DNA of 33,624 bases from a bacterium (GTDB lineage: Bacteria > Armatimonadota > Abditibacteriia > Abditibacteriales > Abditibacteriaceae): positions 1-33,624 of the forward strand of contig SDZD01000065.1 of NCBI GenBank assembly GCA_004172935.1, written 5' to 3'. Shown here one piece after another: positions 1 to 8,420 of this stretch. The translations under genes were made by a program, and so were the position numbers. The notes beneath the pieces were generated by a model. It made no database searches and was not told the DNA's origin. It saw nothing but the letters and a program-made list of their open reading frames with translations. The first letter of the stretch is position 1. Every line of letters starts with the position of its first letter.

Positions 1-237
1 GAATGGCGTTTCGCTGTCGATGGAGCCACCAAAGGTGAACGAGTGACCCTCTACTGGCCCAACTTCACCGCAGTTCCATCCAACTTGCAACTCCAGTTGC
101 GCGACAACGCAACCGGAACTCTGTACCCGATGAAAAACAATGGCAAATGGGCCTACACCGCGACTGGTGCGGCCCAGTCGTTCTCCATCATCGGAATGCA
201 AGTGAGTACTTCTGCAACCTCGGTGAAAGGCAGCTGA
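1..237 (+). CDS. C-terminal end of a secreted-type protein (partial)
   Basis: The reading frame is open from the first base, so the start lies outside the window; 78 residues are visible before the TGA at 235-237. The visible part starts EWRFAVDGATKGERVTLYWP and continues with LQLRDNATGTLYPMK and a closing SFSIIGMQVS strand. This alternation of short beta strands resembles the small C-terminal sandwich at the end of large exported proteins in Armatimonadota-like bacteria (family memory, not a search). No catalytic motif is visible. A 10-bp hairpin at 255-280 follows the stop. Function unknown; it may be an anchoring or sorting module. Confidence 0.6.
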   Translation, partial: EWRFAVDGATKGERVTLYWPNFTAVPSNLQLQLRDNATGTLYPMKNNGKWAYTATGAAQSFSIIGMQVSTSATSVKGS

Positions 238-254
238 ACTTACACAATTTACCG

Positions 255-280
255 CACAGGTGGGTCATGGCCCACCTGTG
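255..280 (+). terminator. Terminator-like hairpin after the first gene
   Basis: Perfect 10-bp stem CACAGGTGGG (255-264) and CCCACCTGTG (271-280) with a 6-nt loop, 18 bases after the stop codon. No proper T-run follows (tacaaaataata), so it could be a weak terminator or an mRNA 3' stabiliser. Confidence 0.5.
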
Positions 281-595
281 TACAAAATAATATAGCTCAC
301 TCTTGCAGACTTTTAGGAGACATAGTGCTCACAAATGTTTGAAACCGATGAGGCCTGGTGTTTGTTGTTTTGAACTTCGATGTAGTGGGAGTCCCTCGCA
401 CGTGAGCTGTGCCGCAAACTGGGGCGACTACGACAGAGTATGAAGCAAAGTTACTAGAGACACAATTGACGCGGAAGCCAGAGCATGTTGACGGAATAGT
501 TTTTCGTTGGGAGTTCTTCCCATCAGATGATTCCAAAACTTTTGAGATTATAGCGAGTCCGATAAATAGGTGTCCCCAGACTGATTACTCAGGGA
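281..595. other. Intergenic stretch, no convincing gene
   Basis: About 315 bases between the hairpin and the Fic promoter. A 67-codon frame at 409-612 (+) is open but has no ribosome binding site and no recognisable motif, and it runs into the Fic operator. I see nothing else supportable except possible degraded coding sequence. Confidence 0.4.
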
Positions 596-638
596 TTGAC
601 GTGTCGCTATGAGCGACATAAGATAAAAACGTGTCGCT
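596..638 (+). promoter_or_regulatory. Fic promoter with an operator filling the spacer
   Basis: A -35-like TTGACG (596-601) and a -10-like TAAGAT (619-624) are separated by exactly 17 bp. Those 17 bp are a perfect inverted repeat, TGTCGCT-atg-AGCGACA (602-618). A third TGTCGCT lies at 632-638, about where transcription would start, so ACGTGTCGCT is repeated with a 30-bp period (599-608 and 629-638). A protein bound here would cover the polymerase site. The Fic protein downstream has a C-terminal winged-helix-like region and is the natural candidate repressor (inference). Confidence 0.7.
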
Positions 639-657
639 GAAAAGGCGAAACATCGAC

Positions 658-1776
658 ATGAATACTCCCTCTTGGCATCCAGAACAACCCTACAATATGC
701 TGCCACCCTTGCCCCCTGCTGGCGATATTGAAACCAAAAGGGTGTTACGGCGCTGTATTACTGCTAGGGCAGCTTTAGGTGAACTCAAGCAAGCAGCGGA
801 GTTGATTCCTAACCAGGCCATCCTTATCAACACCTTACCCCTACTGGAAGCGCAAGCCAGCTCAGAGATCGAGAACATTGTCACCACAACTGACCGGCTC
901 TTTCAGCATGTGGGACATGATGACTCCACCGATCCCGCAACCAAAGAAGCGCTCCGTTATCGTCAAGCCCTCTTGGAGGGCTTTCGCGCTTTACAGCATC
1001 TGCCCATTCATACAGCGACTGCCGAACGTGTCTGCAGTCTGATTCGTGGTGTTGAGATGCATGTACGTCGAGTACCAGGAACTAAGCTCGGCAACACAGC
1101 TACGGGTGAAGTCATCTATACACCACCTGAAGGTGAAGCGTTACTGCGAACCTTGTTGGTCAACTGGGAGCAGTTTCTCCACAACGAAACCGAACTTGAT
1201 CCCCTCATCCGTATGGCCGTTGCGCATTATCAATTCGAGGCCATTCATCCTTTTACTGATGGCAATGGGCGCACGGGGCGCGTGCTCAATAGTCTTTTCC
1301 TCATTCAAGAAGAGCTGCTGACTTTGCCTATTCTGTATCTGAGCCGCTATATTATCGGTCGTAAGAGCGACTACTATCGCCTGTTGCTCGCAGTCACGAC
1401 TTCCCATGCCTGGGAAGAGTGGATTTTGTTTGTACTCGAAGGCGTCGAAGAAACCGCACGCTGGACGACCGCCAAAATCGCGGCTATCCGCGAACTCGCT
1501 GGGCAAACAACGAGTTACGTGCGCCGTGCTGCGCCCCAGATTTATAGTTACGAATTGGTCAACCTCATCTTCGAGCGCCCGTATTGTCGTATCAGCGACC
1601 TGGAAGTAGCTGGAATTGCCAAACGACAAGCGGCCTCGCGCTATCTCAAACAACTGGTGAACATCGGAGTATTGGAAGAAAGGAGCGTCGGCAAAGAAAA
1701 GCTCTTTGTCCATCCTAAGTTTTTGCAACTGCTCACACGCGAAGGCAATGAGTTTTTACTTTATCCAAATGAGTAA
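658..1776 (+). CDS. Fic-domain protein AMP-transferase with C-terminal winged helix
   Basis: Fic enzymes transfer AMP (sometimes another phosphate-containing group) from a nucleotide to hydroxyl side chains of target proteins. The active-site motif HPFTDGNGRTGR is complete at about residues 197-208, including the catalytic His and the phosphate-binding GNGR. SSEIEN at about 68-73 matches the inhibitory (S/T)xxxE(G/N) motif placed N-terminally, which marks a class II, self-inhibited Fic. The N-terminus (WHPEQPYNMLPPLPP) is typical of this family. The last 90 residues (RISDLEVAGIAKRQAASRYL) look like a winged helix-turn-helix. I chose ATG 658 over an in-frame GTG at 631 because the family starts near this point and 631 lies inside the operator. 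The gene stands alone; autoregulation is inferred from the promoter. The target is unknown. Confidence 0.9.
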   Translation: MNTPSWHPEQPYNMLPPLPPAGDIETKRVLRRCITARAALGELKQAAELIPNQAILINTLPLLEAQASSEIENIVTTTDRLFQHVGHDDSTDPATKEALRYRQALLEGFRALQHLPIHTATAERVCSLIRGVEMHVRRVPGTKLGNTATGEVIYTPPEGEALLRTLLVNWEQFLHNETELDPLIRMAVAHYQFEAIHPFTDGNGRTGRVLNSLFLIQEELLTLPILYLSRYIIGRKSDYYRLLLAVTTSHAWEEWILFVLEGVEETARWTTAKIAAIRELAGQTTSYVRRAAPQIYSYELVNLIFERPYCRISDLEVAGIAKRQAASRYLKQLVNIGVLEERSVGKEKLFVHPKFLQLLTREGNEFLLYPNE

Positions 1777-1894
1777 TAGTAAGCCGAGACGAAACAAGAT
1801 TCTCTCTGCCGAATCACGTCAACTAATTCCCAAAGTCACAAGAAATCGGAATTTTGTTTGGTGAATAAATAGTTCTTGGGAAGAGATGTTCTCT

Positions 1895-2908
1895 TTAATC
1901 TTCAGGAATATGCAGCAAGCTCGCGGCCTTCTGTTTGGCTACTTCACCACGCCGATCATAACGCGCTGTGGTTTGCACATTGGAATGTCCAGCCAACTTT
2001 TGCACGGTGGCGATGTCAGCTCCGGCATCGAGCAAATCCGAGATGAAGGTGCGCCGTAGGTCGTGGGGCGAAAACGAGCGAATCCCAGCTCCCAGTGCGC
2101 GTCGCTGCAGCATGGCAAGAATAGATTGGTCGGTTAGACGCTCATCGAAGATTTTGCCAGACCGATGAATGGGCAAGAACAGCGGCCCCTCACTTGGCAC
2201 TCCCTTTTGATCACGCAACTCCAACCAACGCATCACGCGCGTTTGTCCACCAGTAGGCAGATAAGTAATGCGCGCCTTCGAGCCTTTGCCTCGACGAACC
2301 GTGACCGCCCCACTTTGGGCATCATAATCATTCACATCGAGACCAATAATCTCGCTTCGCCTCAGGCCGCTCCCATACAAAACGCACAAAATCGCTGCGT
2401 CTCGAATGCCCGCAGGACGTGGAGTTGCATCCTTATATGTGTCGTTAGCGCAATGAGCCAAAAGCGCCCTCAATTCACCCGCAGCTAATGCCCGCCCTTT
2501 GGGCAATGTCTCACCGCGCACTGAACCCAAATCGGCAGCCCGACTGTAATCCTCCGAACTCAATTGCCCTAACCTCCAAGCCGCTTTAAGAGTGCCGCGC
2601 CAAGCGGCCAGCATCTTATTCGCCGTCGCGGGCGCGTACTTCTCGGCCAATACCGCCCGAAGCGCGGCCCCATGTTGAAAGCGCACCTCGCCCCAGTCAA
2701 GTGACAAAGCATCACAACGTCCGGTAGTCAAAAGCCCCGCCATGGTGTCAAGAGCTTCTTTCATGGTGCGCCGACTGCCCGGTGACAAACTCGCCAGATA
2801 CACGAGCGCTGGATGACTGGCGGCGTCTTGCCACTCACAACGTCTCCAGACTTCGACGACTTGACCCAAATTTTCGGCTTTGACTATCTCAACAGGCGCA
2901 TTATCCAC
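1895..2908 (-). CDS. Tyrosine recombinase / integrase
   Basis: Site-specific recombinase of the phage-integrase/Xer family, which cuts and rejoins DNA through a 3'-phosphotyrosine. In the 337-residue product the N-terminal 130 residues fit a core-binding SAM-like domain. The catalytic residues are visible: Arg in GLRRSEI (about 183), a Lys in RGKGSKAR (about 208-211), HDLRR (His 282, Arg 285), GHSN (His 308) and the nucleophile in ARYDRR (Tyr 317). The start is GTG at 2908; no strong ribosome binding site is visible. It lies between the Fic gene and an insertion sequence. I found no att site, so it may integrate the element, resolve multimers, or be left from an older insertion. XerC/D-like length, but context does not support chromosome dimer resolution. 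Confidence 0.9.
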   Translation of the reverse strand: MDNAPVEIVKAENLGQVVEVWRRCEWQDAASHPALVYLASLSPGSRRTMKEALDTMAGLLTTGRCDALSLDWGEVRFQHGAALRAVLAEKYAPATANKMLAAWRGTLKAAWRLGQLSSEDYSRAADLGSVRGETLPKGRALAAGELRALLAHCANDTYKDATPRPAGIRDAAILCVLYGSGLRRSEIIGLDVNDYDAQSGAVTVRRGKGSKARITYLPTGGQTRVMRWLELRDQKGVPSEGPLFLPIHRSGKIFDERLTDQSILAMLQRRALGAGIRSFSPHDLRRTFISDLLDAGADIATVQKLAGHSNVQTTARYDRRGEVAKQKAASLLHIPED

Positions 2909-3032
2909 AATAGCTAGTTTATGGCTTCTGGGTTGTGAGAAGGACCATTCTCATAAATCAGAGGTTTTCCCAATGGCAACACGAAAGGAGTTATGTTGGG
3001 GGCACCATAAGAAAAGGGAATAAATTGCACGT

Positions 3033-3046
3033 TTGACCTGCATCCC
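3033..3046. repeat. Left terminal inverted repeat of the IS
   Basis: TTGACCTGCATCCC pairs with TTGACCTGCTTACC read from 4220 back to 4207, 12 of 14 identical. Confidence 0.75.
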
Positions 3047-3097
3047 TAGAATTATCCCATTTGCAGTGCGAGATTTGGGTTCCAAACTCGGAGCCAA

Positions 3098-3664
3098 ATG
3101 AAACGATCACGATTCAACGAAGCGCAGATCATCAACATATTGAAGCAGCAAGAATCGGGGATGACCATCGTTCAAATCTGCCGCGAGCAGGGCATCAGCG
3201 AAGGCACGTTCTACCGATGGAAGAGCAAGTACGGCGGGATGGAAGTCCATGAAGGCACCCGCCTACGGGAGTTGGAACAGGAAAACGCCAGGCTCAAGAA
3301 GCTGCTGGCTGAGTCAATGCTCGACAACGCAGCTCTCAAGGACGTGCTGTCAAAAAAATGGTATAGCCTGCGACTAAGCGACAGGTCGCAGGCTATATCC
3401 AAGAACACCATCAACTTTCTAACCGACGCGCCTGTGCGCTGGCCGGAATTCCCACTTGCACGACTCGCTATCGGAGCCGACGCCAAGACGAGGCACCTAT
3501 TCGCACTCGTCTCAAAGAACTGGCCCAAGAGCGACCACGTTTTGGTTATCGACGCCTGGGCGTGCTGCTACGCCGCGAAGGGCACAAGATCAACTCGAAG
3601 CGAGTGCTGCGCCTGTACCGAGAAGAGAACCTCAAGCTGCGCGCCCGCAAGAGGAAGCATGTGA
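3098..3664 (+). CDS. IS3-family transposase OrfA with a run-on tail
   Basis: The first 88 residues match the IS407-type OrfA pattern: MKRSRFNEAQIINILKQQES, a helix-turn-helix (TIVQICREQGISEGTFYRW) and a leucine-rich coiled coil (LEQENARLKKLLAESMLDNA) ending in DVLSKKW. OrfA binds the terminal repeats and supplies the N-terminus of the OrfAB transposase by -1 frameshifting. Related elements normally stop right after KKW. Here that stop appears lost (TAT in place of TAA), so the frame runs on for about 100 nonsense residues to 3664. These read through the orfB region in the wrong frame and are not expected to be functional. Confidence 0.8.
   Translation: MKRSRFNEAQIINILKQQESGMTIVQICREQGISEGTFYRWKSKYGGMEVHEGTRLRELEQENARLKKLLAESMLDNAALKDVLSKKWYSLRLSDRSQAISKNTINFLTDAPVRWPEFPLARLAIGADAKTRHLFALVSKNWPKSDHVLVIDAWACCYAAKGTRSTRSECCACTEKRTSSCAPARGSM
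3352..3397 (+). promoter_or_regulatory. Programmed -1 frameshift signal of the IS
   Basis: The orfA codons S-K-K-W contain the slippery heptamer A_AAA_AAA (3352-3358), in register for -1 slippage. Four bases later comes a perfect 13-bp stem, TATAGCCTGCGAC (3362-3374) and GTCGCAGGCTATA (3385-3397), with a 10-nt loop: the classic stimulator of IS3 frameshifting. In the shifted frame, however, the third codon after the slip is TAG (3364-3366), so a fused OrfAB cannot be made from this copy without readthrough. Confidence 0.8.
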
Positions 3665-4197
3665 CGAGCGCCCTTCGCGTCAAACCAACGGCCCCAACTA
3701 CCATCAACCAGATGTGGACGATGGACTTTGTTCATGACACGCTCTGCGGTGATCGCACCTTTCGGGCTTTGAACGTAGTGGACTGTTTTAGTCGAGAGGC
3801 GTTGGCTGTTGAAGTCGATACGGGGATGAGCGGGCAACGTGTCGCTCGCGTTCTTCAACGTCTGCTTGAGACGCGCGGCAAACCGCAGATCATCCAGGTG
3901 GACAATGGGCCAGAGTTCACCGGACGGGCCTTGGACGAGTGAGCACATAAAAACCAGGTCAAGCTGCACTTCATCGAACCCGGTAAGCCCACGAAAAATG
4001 GCGTCATCGAGTCCTTCAACGGTAAGATGCGTGATGAGTGCTTGAATTTGGAATGGTTCACGAACCTGCACCACGCCAGAGACACAATCGAGAACTGGCG
4101 ATGCGACTACAACACACTCAGGCCACATTCCAGCCTGAACAACATACCGCCTACTTTGTGGGCACAAAATCAAGCCCGAACCTCTCACTCCATCTGA
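3367..4197 (+). pseudogene. IS3-family transposase OrfB, interrupted by stops
   Basis: In the frame one base behind orfA the sequence encodes an rve-type DDE transposase. Visible are an HTH_21-like region (RPRFGYRRLGVLLRREGH), TMDFVHD (first Asp), VDNGPEF (second Asp) and VIESFNG (Glu), then the usual end NTLRPHSSLNN. The frame is broken twice: a TAG at 3364-3366 where it should join orfA, and a TGA at 3940-3942 inside RALDE*AHKNQVKLHF, where family members have Trp, so a simple TGG-to-TGA change. The DDE residues survive on both sides of the TGA, so decay is recent. Function could only be supplied in trans by an intact relative. Confidence 0.85.
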
Positions 4198-4206
4198 GAT
4201 GACATT

Positions 4207-4220
4207 GGTAAGCAGGTCAA
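4207..4220. repeat. Right terminal inverted repeat of the IS
   Basis: GGTAAGCAGGTCAA, inverse of the left end at 3033-3046 with two mismatches. It lies 9 bases after the orfB stop, the usual compact layout of IS3 elements. Confidence 0.75.
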
Positions 4221-4247
4221 TTCTGATTAAGATTACATGCCAAAATT

Positions 4248-4289
4248 AAAATTAGGAGGACAAGAAATATTCTGTGTCCTCCTAATTTT
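4248..4289 (-). terminator. Terminator of the exported-protein operon
   Basis: Perfect 15-bp stem, AAAATTAGGAGGACA (4248-4262) and TGTCCTCCTAATTTT (4275-4289), with a 12-nt loop. It touches the stop codon of the last gene of the minus-strand operon. The A/T-rich ends give a short U-tract on either strand, so it could also stop transcripts leaving the IS. Confidence 0.8.
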
Positions 4290-5203
4290 CAGCCTTTTGC
4301 CTTATGCTGGCTAAGCCAATACTTGCGGCCCCATCGATTCCAATAATTCATATTGTATTTGATGTCGTCTATCATGGCTGCTGCCCACCGCTTTTCATAG
4401 CTAGTAGGCGCAACTTTGATGTAATCTTGGAAAGCGGTGACTGCAGCATCTGCCTTCTTTTGATCTAAGGGATATTGCCTGTTGAAGAATCTACGTCTGA
4501 GGTTAGCTGCCTCTCGCACATAATATGTATTCTTGGGATATTGACGACGAAAAGATTCTAGGTAATTCAATGCTCGTTTGTCATCTTCGGGACGAAAAGT
4601 GTTAGCTAACACGCGAATCATATAAAACTTTACATCCTCGTCATTAGGATTTTTATTGAGCAGACGGTCTCCAAGTCGTTTTAAGCAGGGTGAGGCCTGC
4701 TTATAGACATTTGCGAGGAAACCAATACGAGCATAATGATACGAGCCAGGAAATTTCACCTGCTCAAACTGCTCTATAACAGGAAATAATATGGTATCCG
4801 ATTCTTGTTTAGTTTTAGGTTTCTTGCGTGCCAACCATGCCGCATAGGCCCAGCGATAATTCTTCATGGGGTTCCACATATCATTTGAAACCTCTTTTTG
4901 ATACCGTTTAGCTAATGCTAGTGAAGTTACTCCACCCTTAAGAGAGGCATCTATTTCTCTAGTGGCTTTAGCATATTTTAGATCCTCATTCGCATCCCAA
5001 CGCCAATTGCGCCACCAGAACTTCACTTGTTCGTCAGCTGGGCAACCATCCCAATCTTTGGGATATGCTATAGCTACCTTTACTCCAGCCTTCGTAATAT
5101 GGTTGTAATATGTCCCCGATTTGATACGTGGACGGTTCACTTCCTGTGCTTGAATAACACTTTGTAGAGACACAATCCAAAGAAGACAAAATGTCAGTTT
5201 CAT
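4289..5203 (-). CDS. Exported protein of unknown function, TPR-like helical
   Basis: 304 residues. The N-terminus (MKLTFCLLWIVSLQSVIQAQ) is a good Sec signal peptide with cleavage near VIQA-QE. The mature part is almost all helical, rich in Tyr, Trp, Lys and Arg, with repeating units such as YHYARIGFLANVYK, DEDVKFYMIRVLAN and AVTAFQDYIKVAPTSYEKRW that look like degenerate tetratricopeptide repeats. No enzyme motif is visible. It is the last gene of a four-gene operon: its ATG overlaps the stop of the gene before it by 4 bp, so the two are probably translationally coupled, and a strong terminator follows at once. It may be a periplasmic or outer-surface partner of the large FN3 protein (inference). 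Confidence 0.7.
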   Translation of the reverse strand: MKLTFCLLWIVSLQSVIQAQEVNRPRIKSGTYYNHITKAGVKVAIAYPKDWDGCPADEQVKFWWRNWRWDANEDLKYAKATREIDASLKGGVTSLALAKRYQKEVSNDMWNPMKNYRWAYAAWLARKKPKTKQESDTILFPVIEQFEQVKFPGSYHYARIGFLANVYKQASPCLKRLGDRLLNKNPNDEDVKFYMIRVLANTFRPEDDKRALNYLESFRRQYPKNTYYVREAANLRRRFFNRQYPLDQKKADAAVTAFQDYIKVAPTSYEKRWAAAMIDDIKYNMNYWNRWGRKYWLSQHKAKG

Positions 5204-6786
5204 TGTCCGTTGCTAGCTCCTCCCGCACCAGGAGAAGGGTAGTATTTGAAAGTTCCTGTTATGAAAGATCCTCCCTCATCATATTTATCTATACCCTTGT
5301 ACACAAAACCCTCGTAACCATGTTCATTATAACCATCACCCTTGTACAAGTAACGGTTTTTCCTGGCATTGAATATGGGATTCTCTAGTCTCCAACGGTT
5401 AATAGCATTTAGAACAGCATTCTTTTCGGCAGCTGTTGCTGTACTACTATGAAGTACATCCAAATCTATTGGAGGCCTCTGTAATAGCGGATTACCGTTT
5501 TCATCGATCCAAGTCGAAGACGGCTTATGGATTGGCCGGTAATTTTGCTCTTCTAACGGATGATCAGCGAGTCCCCCGTTTTGCATCCATGCAGCTTCAA
5601 AGCCACCTGAAAATGTGCCAGTGGTAGGAGTATCTTCCATCTTCTTTTCGGCTAAGGCTTGTGCCCCTTTTTTGACGATCTCAAGAAGAAGACGCATTCG
5701 AGAATCCTTTACACCTTTTATCGCATCGTCAACTGTACCTTCAGTAGATTCTGTTATCCCCAATATATCATTAACAGGACCCCATGCTTCCTGGATGGCT
5801 TCATTCCAGTAGTCTTCAGGCCTATCAAGTTCGCCAGCTTTCAATACTCTAGTTTTCCAGACTCCATCTATAGAACTTCCATACATACACGATGATTGCG
5901 TCGTTGAGATAGCCTCAGTACTGTCCCAGTAAGGGCCACCATACTTAGATCCTTGATTCCATTCCGCAGGTAGATGCCAGTTAACCAAGTACAAGTCACT
6001 GGTTGGGACTAAGGGATAACCCGCTCTGCTTTCACGTACATTAACATTAAAAGTACTGAAAGCAGAAAGATCTGTTCCGTCGATTTTGTTTCCCAAAATC
6101 AATCCCATAGTACCTCTCTGTACTACTGCACCAAATCCAGATGGCGCGTATGACTCGACTCGTGAGCGGATATTGATTACGGGTGTTGTTCGAGTAATTT
6201 CTATGGTTGGAATATCAGGAGGACTAAACTCGCTCGAGAACGAGGATAAATTGTTCACTAAGCTCCCACTAGTAGTCCAAGAACATAAAGGGTCTAAATA
6301 TCCAGTAAGATTAGCTGTTAACTGCAAAACGTTGCCGTACCAACCTGTAACTCCCCAAGAATGTGGATCACCTACTAAAGAAAATTCGTCTCCAGGCAAC
6401 TTCTCGGTGGGATCAAGCCACACTGCAGCACTATGGACTTTCATTCCCTTGTTAGAAGGACTACGCAAACATTGCAGTTTCCACACATCATCCGATGTAT
6501 CATTAGGGGTCTTTAAACCAGCCACTTGATACGACTCAAAAAGAGGAACCCCACCAGGATTCAACTTTAAGTATATTGCTGAGCGACTTGGACTCTTGTA
6601 GAAAGACTTTTCAATACCGGACGAAATATAAACGTCATGGATATCTGCAGTTCCTCGAGGACTCTTAGACTTCACTTTTACCTTTTCGGTAGTTGTAGTC
6701 TGTTGCGCGAGGCTAGACGATTGCGAAGCGAGAAACACGCAAAAAAGAGAAAGGGGGGTATAGAAATAGAGAATACTATTTTTCAT
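5200..6786 (-). CDS. Exported protein of unknown function (528 aa)
   Basis: The N-terminus (MKNSILYFYTPLSLFCVFLA) followed by SQSSSLAQQ is a signal peptide with probable cleavage after SLA. The mature protein is rich in Pro, Gly, Ser, Trp and Tyr (LQLTANLTGYLDPLCSWTTS, LYLVNWHLPAEWNQGSKYGG), suggesting a beta-rich extracellular fold. A helical stretch (VDDAIKGVKDSRMRLLLEIV) falls near residues 355-380, and the end is Gly/Tyr-rich (KNRYLYKGDGYNEHGYEGF). I recognise no family. It starts 5 bp after the upstream gene stops and overlaps the downstream start by 4 bp, so it belongs to the same transcript. Low GC relative to the FN3 gene is noticeable. Confidence 0.65.
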   Translation of the reverse strand: MKNSILYFYTPLSLFCVFLASQSSSLAQQTTTTEKVKVKSKSPRGTADIHDVYISSGIEKSFYKSPSRSAIYLKLNPGGVPLFESYQVAGLKTPNDTSDDVWKLQCLRSPSNKGMKVHSAAVWLDPTEKLPGDEFSLVGDPHSWGVTGWYGNVLQLTANLTGYLDPLCSWTTSGSLVNNLSSFSSEFSPPDIPTIEITRTTPVINIRSRVESYAPSGFGAVVQRGTMGLILGNKIDGTDLSAFSTFNVNVRESRAGYPLVPTSDLYLVNWHLPAEWNQGSKYGGPYWDSTEAISTTQSSCMYGSSIDGVWKTRVLKAGELDRPEDYWNEAIQEAWGPVNDILGITESTEGTVDDAIKGVKDSRMRLLLEIVKKGAQALAEKKMEDTPTTGTFSGGFEAAWMQNGGLADHPLEEQNYRPIHKPSSTWIDENGNPLLQRPPIDLDVLHSSTATAAEKNAVLNAINRWRLENPIFNARKNRYLYKGDGYNEHGYEGFVYKGIDKYDEGGSFITGTFKYYPSPGAGGASNGQ

Positions 6787-6791
6787 CAGGT

Positions 6792-8375
6792 TCAGTTTGC
6801 TACCACTTTTGTTTCGTAGACACCTTGATCTTCAAGTGCAAGTCCATAAGAAAGAACTTTGAAGTTATCTCCTGTCTTTACGGTAAATATGCCTTTAACT
6901 ACTCCTTGCGCATCAGTTATACCAGATGGCGGAACTGTCATGTAAGTCAAGACAGAAGGAGTGACATCTCGTTCATATACAACCTGATAAGAACTATTGC
7001 CAGCATATTGTTGAGCAGTCGCAGGGTCAGTAGTGAATATTTTGGTAATGACTTCGCCTGTATCAGGATCAGTAACCTTAACTTCCAAATAATCCACTAG
7101 AAACTTCATGGTGTGGTTAGCTAGAGGTTTGTCAGCAAACATAATTTTTGTCCATGCCCACTCACTGTAGTCGTGGTCTGCAATTAAGAAATTACTGTCC
7201 CATGGCTTCTCACCACTCTGTCCCATTTTCCAATCCACACTTCCCCAACTTTCACCAATAGTGGCAGAAGAACCATTAGTCTTTTTGAGCTTGACTTGGA
7301 CAGTGTCGTCAAGGCTCGATGTCAGGTCTCGCGACAGCAAAGCTCCCATATATAGGCGTCCACTACCATTCGTTTTTGCTGCTGGTGTAACCGCCTGAAA
7401 TGTTGCACTTTTCTCAACGCCCGCCGCTTTGAGGATTTCTAGTTCGGGTACATCAGAAACATCCACATTGGCAAGAGGCTCATTGTTCCCGGTCGTAAAT
7501 TGCAAAGCGATATCAGCTTCATGCAAATTTTCTGGATCTCCTAAATGTCCAGCGGCAATAGATGCCATCGAGCTGTACGGTTTGTACTCCAAGTTTTCTG
7601 GGCTGTTCTTCTCTTTTAAGCGGGCTAGGACGCTGATGTTAACAACCTTAACTTCGTAACCAGCGCTCATGAGTTGGCGCCCTTGAGTTGTTTGCTCGTA
7701 TCCTGGATTAAGCGTAACCTGACCTTTATAGGTCACTGTGGGCAACGTGACGGTATCACCCGCTACTGGATAAGCATTGATTTTTGCATCGTCTCCGCCA
7801 AACCAGTTACTGGACTCCGGATTCGGATTCTGCTTCATCGTGGCCCGCAGGCCCTTAACTCCGATTGTGCCCGTGAGCGTAGCATAACCCACCAGCGCTG
7901 TTGTGTCGGGACGAGACCAACGGTAGCCACCGAGGTACACATGTTCATAGACGTAGACCTTTTTGGGAGGATTATCTTGAGGGCTACTGCGATGCCATTT
8001 CAACACTGCATACATGCTGTAGTCAGCAGTAGAAGTAAAGGTTTTGGGAGCAGAGTTAGGGAAAGACCGGACGTTGGTATAGTACGACGATGGAGATCCC
8101 ATTTCCCAATCTATTCCTAGATTGGCAAGGTCCCCATTCCCTTGTACGGTAATATTCTTGCGCAACGCATTCTGCCCTGTAACCTCGTGAAGGGTGTGTG
8201 TGCCCTGCACCTCGTAGGAGGAGGAATACCAAACCATTTTACTTTGCGTATACCCAGTACGCATGTTGGGGATGACCTCCCAATAACCTGCGTGAGCTTG
8301 TGAACATAGCGCCAATAGGGAAGCGGAAGCGAAACCGAGCAAAAAAGAGTTGCGCGGAGCTGACAGAAGTTTCAT
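6792..8375 (-). CDS. Exported beta-rich protein with a possible Ig-like C-terminus
   Basis: I place the start at ATG 8375, giving MKLLSAPRNSFLLGFASASL and a signal peptide ending near SQAHA-GY; a TTG eight codons earlier is also possible. There is no clear Shine-Dalgarno in front of either. The 527-residue product is largely beta-strand in character. Near residues 60-200 is a Trp/Tyr-rich part (YEHVYLGGYRWSRPD). The last 70 residues (YMTVPPSGITDAQGVVKGIF) recall bacterial Ig-like (Big-1/invasin) modules, where TDAxGxVxxxFT is common; this is weak. It is the second gene of the operon, 45 bp after the FN3 gene and 5 bp before the next. No catalytic residues recognised. Confidence 0.65.
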   Translation of the reverse strand: MKLLSAPRNSFLLGFASASLLALCSQAHAGYWEVIPNMRTGYTQSKMVWYSSSYEVQGTHTLHEVTGQNALRKNITVQGNGDLANLGIDWEMGSPSSYYTNVRSFPNSAPKTFTSTADYSMYAVLKWHRSSPQDNPPKKVYVYEHVYLGGYRWSRPDTTALVGYATLTGTIGVKGLRATMKQNPNPESSNWFGGDDAKINAYPVAGDTVTLPTVTYKGQVTLNPGYEQTTQGRQLMSAGYEVKVVNISVLARLKEKNSPENLEYKPYSSMASIAAGHLGDPENLHEADIALQFTTGNNEPLANVDVSDVPELEILKAAGVEKSATFQAVTPAAKTNGSGRLYMGALLSRDLTSSLDDTVQVKLKKTNGSSATIGESWGSVDWKMGQSGEKPWDSNFLIADHDYSEWAWTKIMFADKPLANHTMKFLVDYLEVKVTDPDTGEVITKIFTTDPATAQQYAGNSSYQVVYERDVTPSVLTYMTVPPSGITDAQGVVKGIFTVKTGDNFKVLSYGLALEDQGVYETKVVAN

Positions 8376-8420
8376 AACAAAGGAGATGTTGAGATGCAAA
8401 CAGATAGCACTGTTGGTTGA

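Larger units (their letters stand above)
3034..4219 (+). mobile_element. IS3-family insertion sequence (IS407-like), decayed
   Basis: About 1.19 kb bounded by imperfect inverted repeats: left TGACCTGCATCCC (from 3034) and right, read on the minus strand, TGACCTGCTTACC (to 4219), 11 of 13 matching. It carries orfA (helix-turn-helix) and orfB (DDE transposase) in the -1 relation typical of IS3 elements, with a slippery heptamer and stem-loop between them. The first 4 bp outside each end do not match (CGTT and ATTC), so no target duplication is visible; the copy may be old or recombined. Two stop codons in the orfB frame suggest it can no longer move by itself. Confidence 0.88.

Noticed and set aside
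3029..4224. Target-site duplication of the insertion sequence
   Set aside because: Neither 3- nor 4-bp flanks match on the two sides, whichever of the two possible end bases is used.
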